Shown piece after piece: positions 41,779 to 51,027 of a DNA stretch of 64,000 bases (its first letter is position 1; each line of letters starts with the position of its first letter). The notes under the pieces are model-generated. The model saw only the letters and a program-made list of their open reading frames with translations, ran no database searches and was not told the DNA's origin. Both the position numbers and the translations under genes were made by a program. The stretch comes from an uncultured Oscillospiraceae bacterium. GTDB lineage: Bacteria; Bacillota; Clostridia; Oscillospirales; Ruminococcaceae. The stretch covers positions 5,229-69,228 of the forward strand of contig UREN01000002.1 in the NCBI GenBank assembly GCA_900546885.1. The letters run 5' to 3'.

Positions 41779-42318
41779 ATGGATGACGGGCATAAAAAGC
41801 ATAACCCCGAATGGTTCGAGTGGTACGACGCTGCGGTGTTTGGCCTTGCTGTTATTGTGCTTTGCTTTACATTTGTGGTGCGCATTGTCACAGTGGATGG
41901 CCATTCTATGGAGCCAACGCTGTCTTCCGGCCAGCGCGTGGCCGTGCAAAGCGCATTCTACCGCCCGCAGCGCGGCGATGTGGTGGTGGTGGATTCTTAC
42001 TCCCGTTACGGCGATATGCTGGTGAAGCGTGTGGTTGGGGTTGGCGGCGATGTCATTGACATTGATTTTGAGTCAGGCATTGTGTACCGGAACGGTGAAG
42101 CGCTGGAAGAACCCTATGTGCTGGGCCCCACTACGCTCTCTTACGATATTCAGTTCCCCATAACGGTGCCGCAGGGCAGTGTGTTCCTGCTGGGGGACAA
42201 CCGCAACGGCTCCAAGGACAGCCGTTCCAGCGAGATTGGCTGCATTGACGAGCGGGACCTTTTGGGCAAGGTGCTTTGGCGGCTGACGCCACTTTCTAAA
42301 ATTGGGAAGGTAACATGA
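41779..42318 (+). CDS. lepB: Signal peptidase I
   Basis: Single-pass type I signal peptidase of 179 residues that releases exported proteins. One membrane helix at about 20-38, catalytic Ser in DGHSMEPTL (about 44), catalytic Lys in GDMLVKRVVG (about 85) and GDNRNGSKDSR. AAAGGAGG precedes ATG 41779. Overlaps rbgA by four bases; lepB-rbgA-rnhB-yraN is the usual Firmicute order. Confidence 0.95.
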   Translation: MDDGHKKHNPEWFEWYDAAVFGLAVIVLCFTFVVRIVTVDGHSMEPTLSSGQRVAVQSAFYRPQRGDVVVVDSYSRYGDMLVKRVVGVGGDVIDIDFESGIVYRNGEALEEPYVLGPTTLSYDIQFPITVPQGSVFLLGDNRNGSKDSRSSEIGCIDERDLLGKVLWRLTPLSKIGKVT

Positions 42319-43190
42319 GCGAAAATATCAACCACAGGCAAATTCAGTGGTTCCCGGGCCATATGGCCCGCACCCTGCGCCTGATTTCGGAAAACAGAAA
42401 AAATGTGGACGTGGTGCTGCAGCTTCTGGACGCGCGCATCCCGCGTTCCAGCCTGAATCCGGAGCTGGAAAAGGCTACACAGGGCAAACCGCATTTGTAC
42501 CTGCTGAATAAGGCAGACCTTGCGGATGAAGCTGTCACCGCGCGCTGGAGGGCATATTTCAAGGCCCGGGGCGCGGGGTGCCTTGCACTCTCCAGCAAAC
42601 AGCGCACCGGCATGCAGGGGGTAAAAGCGGCTATCTCGGCCGAGCTTGCCGCACTTTTGGAAAAACGGGCCCAGCGCGGCATGGCCGGCGCGCGTACGCG
42701 TGTGATGGTGGTTGGCATCCCCAATGTGGGGAAGTCTACTTTCATCAACAGCTTTACGGGCAGCGCCCGTGCCAAAGCGGCAGATAAACCCGGTGTGACG
42801 CGCGGCAAGCAGTGGATCAGCGCCGGGGCGTACGATTTGCTGGATATGCCGGGCGTTTTATGGAAAAAGTTTGAATCGGACGAGGTGGCGGCAAACCTTG
42901 CGTTCATTGGCGCCATCCGCGATGAGATATTGGATATTGAAACGCTTGCCATGAACCTGCTGGCACAGCTGCAGCGCATGTACCCGCAGCGCCTGGCACA
43001 GCGTTACCGCCTGGAAGAGAGCGACATGGCGCTGGACGCATACGATTTGCTGTGCGCAGTGGGCAGAAAGCGCGGCATGCTGATGAGCGGCGGCGCGGTG
43101 AACACCGAGCGCGCGGCCATTATGCTGGTGGATGAATTCCGCGCAAGCAAACTGGGGCGCATTTCGCTGGAAAGGCCGGAAGAAGGATGA
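42315..43190 (+). CDS. rbgA: Ribosome biogenesis GTPase RbgA (YlqF)
   Basis: Circularly permuted GTPase needed for late 50S assembly. Motif order is permuted as expected: G4 NKADL (about 57) before G1 GIPNVGKSTF (about 138) and G3 DMPG. 291 residues with a C-terminal ANTAR-like helical domain. N-terminal IQWFPGHMARTLR is typical. Translationally coupled to lepB and rnhB by four-base overlaps. Confidence 0.95.
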   Translation: MSENINHRQIQWFPGHMARTLRLISENRKNVDVVLQLLDARIPRSSLNPELEKATQGKPHLYLLNKADLADEAVTARWRAYFKARGAGCLALSSKQRTGMQGVKAAISAELAALLEKRAQRGMAGARTRVMVVGIPNVGKSTFINSFTGSARAKAADKPGVTRGKQWISAGAYDLLDMPGVLWKKFESDEVAANLAFIGAIRDEILDIETLAMNLLAQLQRMYPQRLAQRYRLEESDMALDAYDLLCAVGRKRGMLMSGGAVNTERAAIMLVDEFRASKLGRISLERPEEG

Positions 43191-43792
43191 ACGAGGCACT
43201 GTTTGCATATGATGAAGCGGTGCGCACGGAATGCGGCGTTCTGTGCGGTGTGGATGAGGCCGGGCGCGGCCCGCTGTGCGGGCCCGTGTGCGCCGGGGCG
43301 GTTATTTTGCGTGCAGGCGACGTCATCGAGGGCGTGAACGATTCCAAAAAACTTTCAGAAAAAAAGCGCGAGGCGCTGTTTGACGTGATTTGCGCGCGCG
43401 CCGTGTGCTGGAACGTGGCGCTGGTGGGGCCGGAGGTCATTGATGAAATCAATATTTTAAACGCCGCCATGCTGGCTATGAAGCAGGCGGTAGAGGGCCT
43501 TGCACAGCGCCCGGGGCTTGTGCTGGTGGATGGAAACCGGTGCCCGAAGCTGGAAGTGCCGGTGAGAAGCGTGGTGAAGGGCGACGCGGCCAGCGCAAGC
43601 ATTGCAGCAGCGTCTATTCTTGCCAAGGTGACAAGGGACCGGTATATGAGGCAGTTGGCGCAGGAATACCCTCAGTATGAGCTGGACGTGCACAAGGGTT
43701 ACCCCACAAAGCGCCATTACGAACTGCTGGATCAATACGGCATCCAGCCTTTTTACCGCAAAAGTTTCCTGAAAAAACGGGGCTATGTGTAA
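43187..43792 (+). CDS. rnhB: Ribonuclease HII
   Basis: Removes RNA from RNA-DNA hybrids, including single ribonucleotides in DNA. Acidic site residues are in CGVDEAGRGPLCGPV, DSKKLSEKKR and LVDGNRCP; GDAASASIAAASILAKVTRDRYM follows. 201 residues. It lacks the N-terminal extension of some RNase HII/HIII proteins. Stop and yraN start share one base. Confidence 0.95.
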   Translation: MNEALFAYDEAVRTECGVLCGVDEAGRGPLCGPVCAGAVILRAGDVIEGVNDSKKLSEKKREALFDVICARAVCWNVALVGPEVIDEINILNAAMLAMKQAVEGLAQRPGLVLVDGNRCPKLEVPVRSVVKGDAASASIAAASILAKVTRDRYMRQLAQEYPQYELDVHKGYPTKRHYELLDQYGIQPFYRKSFLKKRGYV

Positions 43793-44145
43793 TGGACAAA
43801 AAAGAGCTGGGCCGGAAAGGGGAAGCGCTGGCCAGGCGGCACTATGAAGAACACGGATATCATGTGCTGGCGATGAATTACCGCACCCGGCTGGGTGAGG
43901 TCGATGTAATTGCGCAGAGGGGCAGCCTTTACGTTTTTTGCGAAGTAAAAGCGCGAAGCGGCGGCCCATATGCCCCGCGGGAAGCGGTGACCCCCGCAAA
44001 ACAGCGGCGGCTGATGCTGGCGGCCCAGCACTATGTGGCCACCCAGCTGGGCCGGGAAGTGGAGATGCGCTTTGATGTGGCGGAAGTGATATGGCAGGGC
44101 GGGAAATTTTGGTTCCGCTGTATCGAAGATGCGTTTTCATGTTGA
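43792..44145 (+). CDS. yraN: UPF0102 (YraN) nuclease-like protein
   Basis: 117-residue protein with an endonuclease-like fold of the restriction superfamily: GRKGEALARRHYEEHGYHVLAMNYR, the acidic LGEVDVIAQRG and EVKARSG motif with the Asp-Glu-x-Lys arrangement. Cellular role is not settled. It always follows rnhB in many Firmicutes. The ATG uses the last base of the rnhB stop. Confidence 0.9.
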   Translation: MDKKELGRKGEALARRHYEEHGYHVLAMNYRTRLGEVDVIAQRGSLYVFCEVKARSGGPYAPREAVTPAKQRRLMLAAQHYVATQLGREVEMRFDVAEVIWQGGKFWFRCIEDAFSC

Positions 44146-44161
44146 GAAAGGGGCGGCACGG

Positions 44162-45091
44162 ATGGATTTTTTTGACCTTCACTGCGATACCCTGACGCGC
44201 CTTGTGCAGACGGGAGAACAGCTTGCAGACACAGAAAGCTGTCATGTCAGCCTGAAAAAGGCCTCTGCCTTTGGCCGGTGGGCCCAGGTATATGCCTGTT
44301 TTGTGCCCGACAACCAAAATGGCAAAGGGGCGTTTGCCTGTTATGAACGCCAGCGGGATGCCTTTTTGGGCCAAATGGCGCGCTGGGCAGGCCAGGTGCA
44401 GCCCTGTGCAGACGGCCCGGCGCTGGCCGCCGCCTTTGCAGGCGGGCGGCGGGCAGCTATCCTTAGTGTAGAGAATGGCTCGGCATTAGAGGGCAACCTG
44501 TCCCGGCTGGAGGTTTTTCACCGCGATGGCGTCCGCTTTTTGACGCTCACCTGGTTCGGGGAAAACGAGCTTGGGTTTGGCAGCCTTGCCGGTGGAAAAC
44601 TGAAGCCCTTTGGGCGTGAAGTGGTGAAAAAGCTGCCGGAATATGGCATTGTGCCGGATATCTCCCATCTTTCCGATGAGGGAGTGGCTGAGGTGTTCGC
44701 ATTGACTGATGGCCCGCTGGTGGCCACGCATTCCAATGTGCGCAGCCAGAACGGCCACTGCCGTAACCTTACAAACGCCCAAATACGGGAAATATCTGCC
44801 CGCGGCGGCCTGATTGGGCTGAACCTGTGCAGGGCGTTCCTCTCGGAAAATGCCGCCAGTGCCAATGTGGACGATATTCGCCGCCATATGGACGCCTTTT
44901 TCGAGCTTGGCGCGCAGGACGCCCTGTGCTTTGGAACAGATTTTGACGGCGCGCAGGTGCCGCAGGATATTGGTGATATTTCCGGCGTGCCCGCGCTGTA
45001 CGAGGCCCTTTTGAAGCACTATAGCCAGGCACTGCTGGACAATGTGTTTTTTGAAAATGCCGCACGCTTTTTTACACGCATGTGGCCATAG
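44162..45091 (+). CDS. Membrane dipeptidase family (M19) zinc peptidase
   Basis: 309-residue TIM-barrel dipeptidase. Metal-site motifs HCDTLTR at the N-terminus, the bridging-type Glu in SVENGSAL, HLSDEGV and THSNVRS (two His) and the Asp in GTDFDGAQ. No signal peptide despite the family name, so it is probably cytoplasmic; substrates include dipeptides containing D-residues in some members. I start at ATG 44162 with AAAGGGGCGG upstream. Eighteen bases before thrC. Confidence 0.88.
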   Translation: MDFFDLHCDTLTRLVQTGEQLADTESCHVSLKKASAFGRWAQVYACFVPDNQNGKGAFACYERQRDAFLGQMARWAGQVQPCADGPALAAAFAGGRRAAILSVENGSALEGNLSRLEVFHRDGVRFLTLTWFGENELGFGSLAGGKLKPFGREVVKKLPEYGIVPDISHLSDEGVAEVFALTDGPLVATHSNVRSQNGHCRNLTNAQIREISARGGLIGLNLCRAFLSENAASANVDDIRRHMDAFFELGAQDALCFGTDFDGAQVPQDIGDISGVPALYEALLKHYSQALLDNVFFENAARFFTRMWP

Positions 45092-45109
45092 GAAAAGGGG
45101 GAGTTGGAA

Positions 45110-46564
45110 GTGAAATACCGTTCCACGCGCGGCGACGCGCCGCTTGCCAGCGCGGCCGAAGCCATTGTGCGCGGCATTGCGCCGGACGGCGGGCTGTATG
45201 TGCCCTGCGAGGTGCCGCAGCTTTGTGTGCAGGAGGTATATGGCCTCAGCTACGCCCAGGCAGCGGCAAAGGTGCTTGGCCTGTTTCTGCAGGAATACTC
45301 GCCAGATTTCCTGCTCAGCGCTGCGCAGGAAGTGTATGGCCCCGGCTTTTGCGGCAAAGCCGGGCACGTTCAGAAAGTGGAAGAGGGCCGCTATGTGCTT
45401 GAACTGTGGCACGGGCCCACCTGCGCTTTCAAAGACTATGCGCTTCAGTTGATGCCGCGCCTGCTGGTGGAGGCCAAGCGCATGTTGGGGGATACACGCA
45501 CCACAGAAATTCTGGTGGCCACCTCTGGCGACACGGGCAAGGCGGCGCTGGCAGGGTTTGCCGGGCTGCCGGGCATTCAAATAGCGGTATTTTACCCCAG
45601 CCATGGCACCAGCGAGATACAACGCCTGCAAATGGCCACACAGGAAGGGGAAAACGTGGCCGTATACGCCATTCGCGGCAATTTTGACGATGCGCAGGCG
45701 GGCGTGAAGCGCGCCTTTGCCAGTGAAGAGCTGCGCGAATGGATGGCGGCCCACGGGCGGGCGCTCTCCAGCGCGAACTCCATCAACTGGGGGCGCCTTG
45801 TGCCGCAGATTGTCTATTACTTTTACAGCTATGCACAGCTGGTGCAGGCCGGGGAGCTGCGCGACGGCGCAGAGGTGGATTTCTGTGTCCCAACGGGAAA
45901 TTTCGGCGATATTCTGGCGGGCTGGTATGCAAAGCAGATGGGCCTGCCGGTGAGGCGGTTGATTTGTGCGTCAAACCAAAATGACGTGCTGACGCAGTTC
46001 CTCTCCACGGGGGTGTACGATGCAAAGCGCCCGTTTTACAAAACTTCCTCGCCGTCAATGGACATTCTGGTTTCTTCAAACCTGGAACGCCTTTTGTATC
46101 ATGTGACGCAGGACGCAGGCCAGGTTGCCGGGTGGATGCAGGCGCTGGCGCAGGCGGGCCGCTATGAAGTGCCGCAGGCCGTGCTGGGCCGCATCCGGCA
46201 GGATTTTGCCTGCGCCAGCGCCGATGACGGCGCTGCGGCGCAAACCCTGGGCGATGTATGGCGCCGCACCGGCTATTTGATGGACCCGCACACCGCCGTG
46301 GCCTACCGGGCGGCTTGCCGGAATATGCGCGGCGAGGCGCCATGTGTGGTGCTTAGCACGGCAAGCCCGTATAAATTCCCGTCAGCTGTTCTGGCGGCCC
46401 TGGGGCAAGCCGTGCCAACGGACGAATTCGAGGCCATGCATGCGCTTGCCTCGCTGACGGGGCTGGCCGCGCCGCAAAGCCTGGCCGCCCTGCGGGACAA
46501 GCCCGTGCGCTTTGAAAGTGTGATAGAAAAGGATGGCGTGGCACGGGCCGCCAGAATGCTGTAA
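45110..46564 (+). CDS. thrC: Threonine synthase
   Basis: PLP enzyme converting O-phosphohomoserine to threonine. N-terminal KYRSTRGDAPLASAAEAIVRGIAPDGGLYVP (in parts), PLP lysine in CAFKDYALQLMP (about 108), phosphate loop SGDTGKAAL and NSINWGRLVPQ. 484 residues, the long bacterial type. GTG 45110 has AAGGGGGAG six bases upstream and gives the classical MKY-R-STRG start; TTG 45104 is too close to it. No hom or thrB nearby. Confidence 0.94.
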   Translation: MKYRSTRGDAPLASAAEAIVRGIAPDGGLYVPCEVPQLCVQEVYGLSYAQAAAKVLGLFLQEYSPDFLLSAAQEVYGPGFCGKAGHVQKVEEGRYVLELWHGPTCAFKDYALQLMPRLLVEAKRMLGDTRTTEILVATSGDTGKAALAGFAGLPGIQIAVFYPSHGTSEIQRLQMATQEGENVAVYAIRGNFDDAQAGVKRAFASEELREWMAAHGRALSSANSINWGRLVPQIVYYFYSYAQLVQAGELRDGAEVDFCVPTGNFGDILAGWYAKQMGLPVRRLICASNQNDVLTQFLSTGVYDAKRPFYKTSSPSMDILVSSNLERLLYHVTQDAGQVAGWMQALAQAGRYEVPQAVLGRIRQDFACASADDGAAAQTLGDVWRRTGYLMDPHTAVAYRAACRNMRGEAPCVVLSTASPYKFPSAVLAALGQAVPTDEFEAMHALASLTGLAAPQSLAALRDKPVRFESVIEKDGVARAARML

Positions 46565-46574
46565 CGTGGAAACG

Positions 46575-46604
46575 CCAAAAAGGGCGCCCGCACAAGGGGC
46601 GCCC
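46575..46604 (-). terminator. Terminator of the small DUF1540 gene
   Basis: Two copies of the palindrome GGGCGCCC (46582-46589 and 46597-46604) form a hairpin; on the minus strand it is followed by TTTTT. On the plus strand there is no T run, so it may not stop thrC. Confidence 0.7.
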
Positions 46605-46624
46605 GGAAGCTTTGCAAACCGGTT

Positions 46625-46783
46625 TTACAGTTCTTCAAATGTCTCGCACATGGTTTCTTCGCCAAGCACGGCCATGCGGTTTTTCACTTTGATGGAATCT
46701 GCGGTGCAGCAGCAGTTGCCGTTATTGTGCACACAGTTCTTCACTTCACAGCAAATGCCCTTCAAAACCTTTTCGTTTTCCAT
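46625..46783 (-). CDS. Small DUF1540-domain protein
   Basis: 52-residue minus-strand gene. Translation begins MENEKVLKGICCEV and continues through KNCVHNNGNCCC, TADSIKVKNR and ends METCEFEEL-like MCETFEEL. The C-x5-C then C-x5-C-C-C spacing and the ADSI block match DUF1540, a small cysteine motif family common in spore formers, often with a zinc or metal-binding look. AAAGGAGG lies ten bases before the ATG. Function unknown. It is the only minus-strand gene in this 25 kb. Confidence 0.85.
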   Translation of the reverse strand: MENEKVLKGICCEVKNCVHNNGNCCCTADSIKVKNRMAVLGEETMCETFEEL

Positions 46784-46845
46784 GTTTTCGCCTCCTTTGT
46801 GGTGTTAGTATTTCCCGGCACAGGGGGCATATTTCGAGGGATTAT

Positions 46846-47541
46846 ATGGCAGTTTTCATCATTGGAGACCTTCACCTTTCCCTGGGCTGCGAAAAGCCCA
46901 TGGATGTGTTTCAGGGCTGGCAGGACTATGTGCCGCGGCTGGAAAAAAACTGGCGCGCCCTGGTGGCGCCGCAGGATACCGTCGTGCTTGCAGGCGATAC
47001 CTCCTGGGGCATGAAGCTGGAGGAGAGCCTGGAAGATTTCCGCTTTTTGGAAGCGCTTCCTGGCCGGAAGGTGCTGCTGAAAGGCAACCACGACTACTGG
47101 TGGACAACGGCCGCCAAAATGGCAGCGTTTTTTGAGGCCAACGGGCTGAGGTCGTTTTTGGTGCTGCATAACCAAAGTGTTTTGTGCGAAGACGAGCACA
47201 TTGCCCTGTGCGGCACGCGCGGCTGGCTGGCCGGCCAGCCGGATGCCCACAGCGGCAAGGTGTATGCAAGGGAGGTGGGCCGCCTGTGCGCTTCGCTTGC
47301 TCATGCGCAGGCACACTATCCTCTGGCCGAGCGTGTGGCTGTGCTGCACTACCCGCCCGTCTATGGGGGCGGCAGCGCGCGGGAGATGCTGGACGTGCTG
47401 GCGCAGTACGGGGTAAAGCGGTGCTTTTACGGCCATCTGCATGCGGCCTCTATCCGCCGGGCGGCGCAGGGAAGCATAGAAGGGGTGGAATACCGCCTTA
47501 TCAGCGCCGATGCGCTGCAATTTTGCCCTTATAAAATTTGA
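46846..47541 (+). CDS. Metallophosphoesterase
   Basis: 231-residue calcineurin-like phosphoesterase with all two-metal motifs: GDLHLS, GDTSWGM, GNHDYW, LHYPP and GHLH. Closest by layout to the YfkE/ YpbG-like cytoplasmic family found in clostridia; substrate unknown. Single gene upstream of tig. Confidence 0.87.
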   Translation: MAVFIIGDLHLSLGCEKPMDVFQGWQDYVPRLEKNWRALVAPQDTVVLAGDTSWGMKLEESLEDFRFLEALPGRKVLLKGNHDYWWTTAAKMAAFFEANGLRSFLVLHNQSVLCEDEHIALCGTRGWLAGQPDAHSGKVYAREVGRLCASLAHAQAHYPLAERVAVLHYPPVYGGGSAREMLDVLAQYGVKRCFYGHLHAASIRRAAQGSIEGVEYRLISADALQFCPYKI

Positions 47542-47549
47542 TTTGTGTG

Positions 47550-47578
47550 TGGAAATCCTTGGATTTGTATGGTATAAT
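47550..47578 (+). promoter_or_regulatory. Extended -10 promoter of tig
   Basis: TGGAAA, 17 bases, TATAAT with an upstream TGG (extended -10). Predicted start near 47585, about 30 bases before tig. Confidence 0.75.
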
Positions 47579-47614
47579 CTTTATTTGTAAGTTTCATTTA
47601 ATGGAGGAAACGAA

Positions 47615-48919
47615 ATGAATCTCGTAAAAAGTGAAAAGCTTGAAAAAAATCAGCACGAGCTGCAGTTTTCCATCGACGCGGCTTCGTTCAACGATGCCAT
47701 CGCCAAGGCCTATAAGCGCGAGGCTGGCAAATACAATATTCCCGGCTTCCGCAAAGGCAAGGCGCCCCGCCACATGATTGAAAAAATGTACGGTGAGGAT
47801 GTGTTTCAGTATTCTGCCGTGAACGACCTGTTCCCGGCCGAGTACGATAAGGCTGTGGAGGCCAGCGGCATCGAGCCGGTGGACCGCCCGGAAGTGGATA
47901 TCGTCTCTATGAACACAGAGGACGGCGTTGTGCTGAAAGCCGTTGTGACGGTGAAGCCCGAAATGAAAGTGGGCAATTATATCGGTTTGAAAGCGGAAAA
48001 GGCCGCCAATACTGTGGAGGACGCCGCAGTGGACGCAGAGGTGAACCGCCTGCGCGAGCGCAACGCCCGCCTGGTTGCCCGCGAAGGCAAAGCCCAGGAC
48101 GGCGACATTACGGATATCGACTTTGAGGGCTTTGTGGACGGCGAAGCCTTTGACGGCGGAAAGGGCGAGCACTTCTCGCTGACGCTGGGCTCCGGCCAGT
48201 TCATCCCCGGCTTTGAAGAGCAGATTGTGGGCCACGAGGCCGGCGAAGAGTTTGACGTGAACGTCACCTTCCCGGAGGATTACCACGCCAAAGAGCTTGC
48301 AGGCAAGGCCGCCGTGTTCAAAGTGAAGTTGAACGAAGTGCAGTATAAAGAGCTGCCTGTGGCCGATGACGAGTTTGCGAAAGACGTTTCGGAATACGAC
48401 ACGCTGGACGAGTTCAAGGCCAGCATTCGCAAGAACATGGAAGAGGCCGCCGAAAAGCAGGCAGAGCTGGAAGTGGAAAATGCCCTGGTAGACCAGCTGG
48501 TTGCCACGCTGGAGGGTGATATTCCCCCGGTAATGATTGAGACGCGCATTGATGAAATGGTGCGGGATTTCGATTATCGCCTGAGCCAGCAGGGCTTGCG
48601 CCTGGCCGATTACCTGAAATATATCGGCGGCGACGAGGCAAAGTTCCGCGAAGGCTTCAAAGAGCAGGCTGAAAAGCAGGTGAAGATGCGCCTGGCACTG
48701 GAGGCCGTTGCCAAGGCCGAAAATATCGAGGCCAGCGAGGAAGATTTTGAAAACGAAGTGAAGCGCATTGCCGACACTTACAAAATGGAAGTGGAAAAAG
48801 TGCGCAGCATCATTCCTGTGGCCGAAGTGAAGAAAGACCTTGCCGTAAACAAGGCAATCGACTTTATCAAATCGAAGGCTGAGATCACTGCCAAGAAAGC
48901 TGAAGAGAAAAGCGAGTAA
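47615..48919 (+). CDS. tig: Trigger factor
   Basis: Ribosome-bound chaperone and prolyl isomerase. The N-terminal domain carries the ribosome-binding signature GFRKGKAPRHMIEK (about 45), the FKBP-type PPIase domain spans about 150-245 (GDITDIDFEGFVDG, GSGQFIPGFEEQIVGHEAGEEFDV in parts), and a helical C-terminal domain follows. 434 residues. Upstream of clpP-clpX, as in many bacteria. Confidence 0.96.
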   Translation: MNLVKSEKLEKNQHELQFSIDAASFNDAIAKAYKREAGKYNIPGFRKGKAPRHMIEKMYGEDVFQYSAVNDLFPAEYDKAVEASGIEPVDRPEVDIVSMNTEDGVVLKAVVTVKPEMKVGNYIGLKAEKAANTVEDAAVDAEVNRLRERNARLVAREGKAQDGDITDIDFEGFVDGEAFDGGKGEHFSLTLGSGQFIPGFEEQIVGHEAGEEFDVNVTFPEDYHAKELAGKAAVFKVKLNEVQYKELPVADDEFAKDVSEYDTLDEFKASIRKNMEEAAEKQAELEVENALVDQLVATLEGDIPPVMIETRIDEMVRDFDYRLSQQGLRLADYLKYIGGDEAKFREGFKEQAEKQVKMRLALEAVAKAENIEASEEDFENEVKRIADTYKMEVEKVRSIIPVAEVKKDLAVNKAIDFIKSKAEITAKKAEEKSE

Positions 48920-48937
48920 GGCAGGGGTCTGTCGAAC

Positions 48938-48977
48938 GATGACCGATACGCGGGCTTTTTGCGGCGTATCGGTCATC
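48938..48977 (+). other. Perfect 14-base inverted repeat between tig and clpP
   Basis: Arms GATGACCGATACGC and GCGTATCGGTCATC around a 12-base loop that contains TTTTT. No T run follows the right arm, so it looks more like an RNA stability or processing hairpin than a terminator. Confidence 0.6.
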
Positions 48978-49011
48978 TCATACACTACCCAACAAGGAGG
49001 AGTTTCCCTTT

Positions 49012-49605
49012 ATGAGCCTTGTACCTTATGTCATTGAGCAAACCGCGCGCGGCGAGCGTTCTTACGACATTTTTTCCCGCCTGTTGAACGACCGCATCAT
49101 CATGCTGAGCGAAGAGGTGAACAGCACCACGGCCAGCCTTGTGGTGGCGCAGCTTTTGTACCTGGAAGGGCAGGACCCGGAAAAGGATATCAGTTTTTAT
49201 ATCAACAGCCCGGGCGGCTCCATCACCGATGGCATGGCCATTTATGACACCATGCGCTATATCAAGTGCGATGTATCCACCATCTGCGTGGGCATGGCGG
49301 CTTCCATGGCCTCTGTCCTTCTGGCGGCCGGCGCAAAGGGCAAGCGCCTTGCGCTGCCCAACAGCGAAATTTTGATTCATCAGCCGCTGATTGGCGGGCA
49401 GGTGGGCCTGCAGGGCCAGGCGACGGATATCAAAATTCATGCCGACCACCTTGTGCGCACGCGCAGCAAGCTGAACGGCATTCTTTCTGCCTGCACGGGC
49501 CAGCCTTTGGAGCGCATTGAACAGGACACCGAGCGCGACAATTATATGACAGCCGAAGAGGCCAAGGCTTATGGCCTCATCGACGAAGTGATCACACAGC
49601 GATAA
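49012..49605 (+). CDS. clpP: ATP-dependent Clp protease proteolytic subunit
   Basis: Serine peptidase that forms the tetradecameric chamber fed by ClpX. Catalytic Ser in [10 protein letters not shown] (about 98), His in SEILIHQPL (about 123) and Asp in the [11 protein letters not shown] region (about 172). 197 residues with a standard N-terminus [22 protein letters not shown] (in parts). AAGGAGGAG lies upstream. Eleven bases before clpX. Confidence 0.97.
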   Translation: MSLVPYVIEQTARGERSYDIFSRLLNDRIIMLSEEVNSTTASLVVAQLLYLEGQDPEKDISFYINSPGGSITDGMAIYDTMRYIKCDVSTICVGMAASMASVLLAAGAKGKRLALPNSEILIHQPLIGGQVGLQGQATDIKIHADHLVRTRSKLNGILSACTGQPLERIEQDTERDNYMTAEEAKAYGLIDEVITQR

Positions 49606-49615
49606 GGGAACCGAT

Positions 49616-50926
49616 ATGGCAAATCAGAACAACAAAGAGAAACCGCTGCTTTGCAATTTCTGCGGAAAATCGCAGGATGAAGTAGAGCGCATGATTATTG
49701 GCCCGGGCGTGAATATCTGCAACGAGTGCATTGAACTGTGCGCCTCCCTTTTGGGGGAAGAAGGCATTGACGTGCACCAGCCCAGGCCGCGCGCGGGCAA
49801 GCGCCGCGCACAGCCCTCGAAAGCGGAAGAACAAATCAACGTGCTTACCCCCGCGCAGATCAAGGCAGGGCTGGACCAGTATGTAATTGGGCAGGACGCC
49901 GCAAAAACCGTGCTGGCCGTGTCTGTTTATAACCATTACAAGCGCATTCTCTCGGCTGAAAAAACGGATGTAGAGCTGCAGAAAAGCAATGTGCTGCTTT
50001 TGGGCCCTTCCGGCGTGGGCAAGACGTTGCTGGCCCAAACGCTGGCCAAAATGCTGAATGTGCCGTTCGCCATTGCCGACGCCACCACCCTAACCGAGGC
50101 GGGCTATGTGGGTGAGGACGTGGAGAACATTCTGCTGAAACTGATTCAGGCCGCCGATTTTGATGTAGAGCGCGCACAAAAGGGCATTATTTATATTGAT
50201 GAAATTGACAAAATCACCCGCAAAAGCGAAAACCCCTCTATTACGCGCGATGTGGGCGGCGAGGGTGTGCAGCAGGCCCTTTTAAAAATTTTGGAGGGCA
50301 CTGTCAGCAACGTGCCGCCCAACGGCGGGCGCAAGCATCCGCAGCAGGAATTTATCCAGATTGACACCAAAAATATCCTGTTCATCTGCGGCGGCGCGTT
50401 CGACGGCCTGGAAAAGCACATTCAGAAGCGCACAGACGATTCTGCGCTGGGCTTTGGGGCAAAGCTGCGCGAAAAGCCGGAGGAAAAGCGCCAGAACCTG
50501 CTGCGCCTGGTAGAGCCGCACGACCTTGTGCGCTATGGCCTCATCCCCGAATTGGTGGGCCGCATCCCGGTTGTCACCGTGCTGGACCCTCTGGACGAGG
50601 ACGCGCTGGTGCGTGTTTTGAAAGAGCCGAAAAACAGCCTTGTGAAGCAGTATCAGGCGTTGATGGAGCTGGACCATGTGGAACTGGAAATTACCGACGA
50701 GGCGCTGCACGCCATTGCCAAAAAGACCATTGCGCTGAAAAGCGGCGCGCGCGGCCTGCGCAGTGTGATGGAACAGGCGCTGATTGGCGTGATGTTCGAC
50801 ATTCCCAGCGACGACACCATTTCCAAAGTGGTGGTGACGAAAGAAACCGTAGAGGGCGGAACCCCCGTGGTGGAACACGGCGTGCCGCGCGTGCGCTATC
50901 AGGTGGCTGCGGAACATAGAATGTGA
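49616..50926 (+). CDS. clpX: ClpX ATPase
   Basis: Unfoldase partner of ClpP. The N-terminal zinc domain has CNFCGKS and CNECIELC; the AAA+ domain has Walker A GPSGVGKT (about 128), Walker [24 protein letters not shown] with the sensor region, and the ClpP-docking IGF-type loop falls in the DDSALGFGA region. 436 residues. A terminator follows. Confidence 0.97.
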   Translation: MANQNNKEKPLLCNFCGKSQDEVERMIIGPGVNICNECIELCASLLGEEGIDVHQPRPRAGKRRAQPSKAEEQINVLTPAQIKAGLDQYVIGQDAAKTVLAVSVYNHYKRILSAEKTDVELQKSNVLLLGPSGVGKTLLAQTLAKMLNVPFAIADATTLTEAGYVGEDVENILLKLIQAADFDVERAQKGIIYIDEIDKITRKSENPSITRDVGGEGVQQALLKILEGTVSNVPPNGGRKHPQQEFIQIDTKNILFICGGAFDGLEKHIQKRTDDSALGFGAKLREKPEEKRQNLLRLVEPHDLVRYGLIPELVGRIPVVTVLDPLDEDALVRVLKEPKNSLVKQYQALMELDHVELEITDEALHAIAKKTIALKSGARGLRSVMEQALIGVMFDIPSDDTISKVVVTKETVEGGTPVVEHGVPRVRYQVAAEHRM

Positions 50927-50938
50927 TACGTTGAGGCA

Positions 50939-50974
50939 ATACGGCTGGGCTTTCGCCCGGCCGTATGCATTTTT
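50939..50974 (+). terminator. Terminator of the tig-clpPX unit
   Basis: Arms ATACGGCTGGGC and GCCCGGCCGTAT (one wobble), tetraloop TTTC, then GCATTTTT. Confidence 0.85.
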
Positions 50975-50992
50975 GCACAGGTGATTTTTACA

Positions 50993-51021
50993 TTGAATTT
51001 CACATAGATTTTGTATATAAT
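50993..51021 (+). promoter_or_regulatory. Promoter of lon
   Basis: TTGAAT, 17 bases, perfect TATAAT; predicted start near 51028, giving an unusually long leader of about 225 bases. Confidence 0.8.
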
Positions 51022-51027
51022 ATTTAG

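Noticed and set aside
48938-48977. Inverted repeat before clpP as a CIRCE or CtsR operator
   Set aside because: The arms GATGACCGATACGC/GCGTATCGGTCATC match neither the CIRCE sequence nor the CtsR heptad repeat, and no promoter overlaps it.
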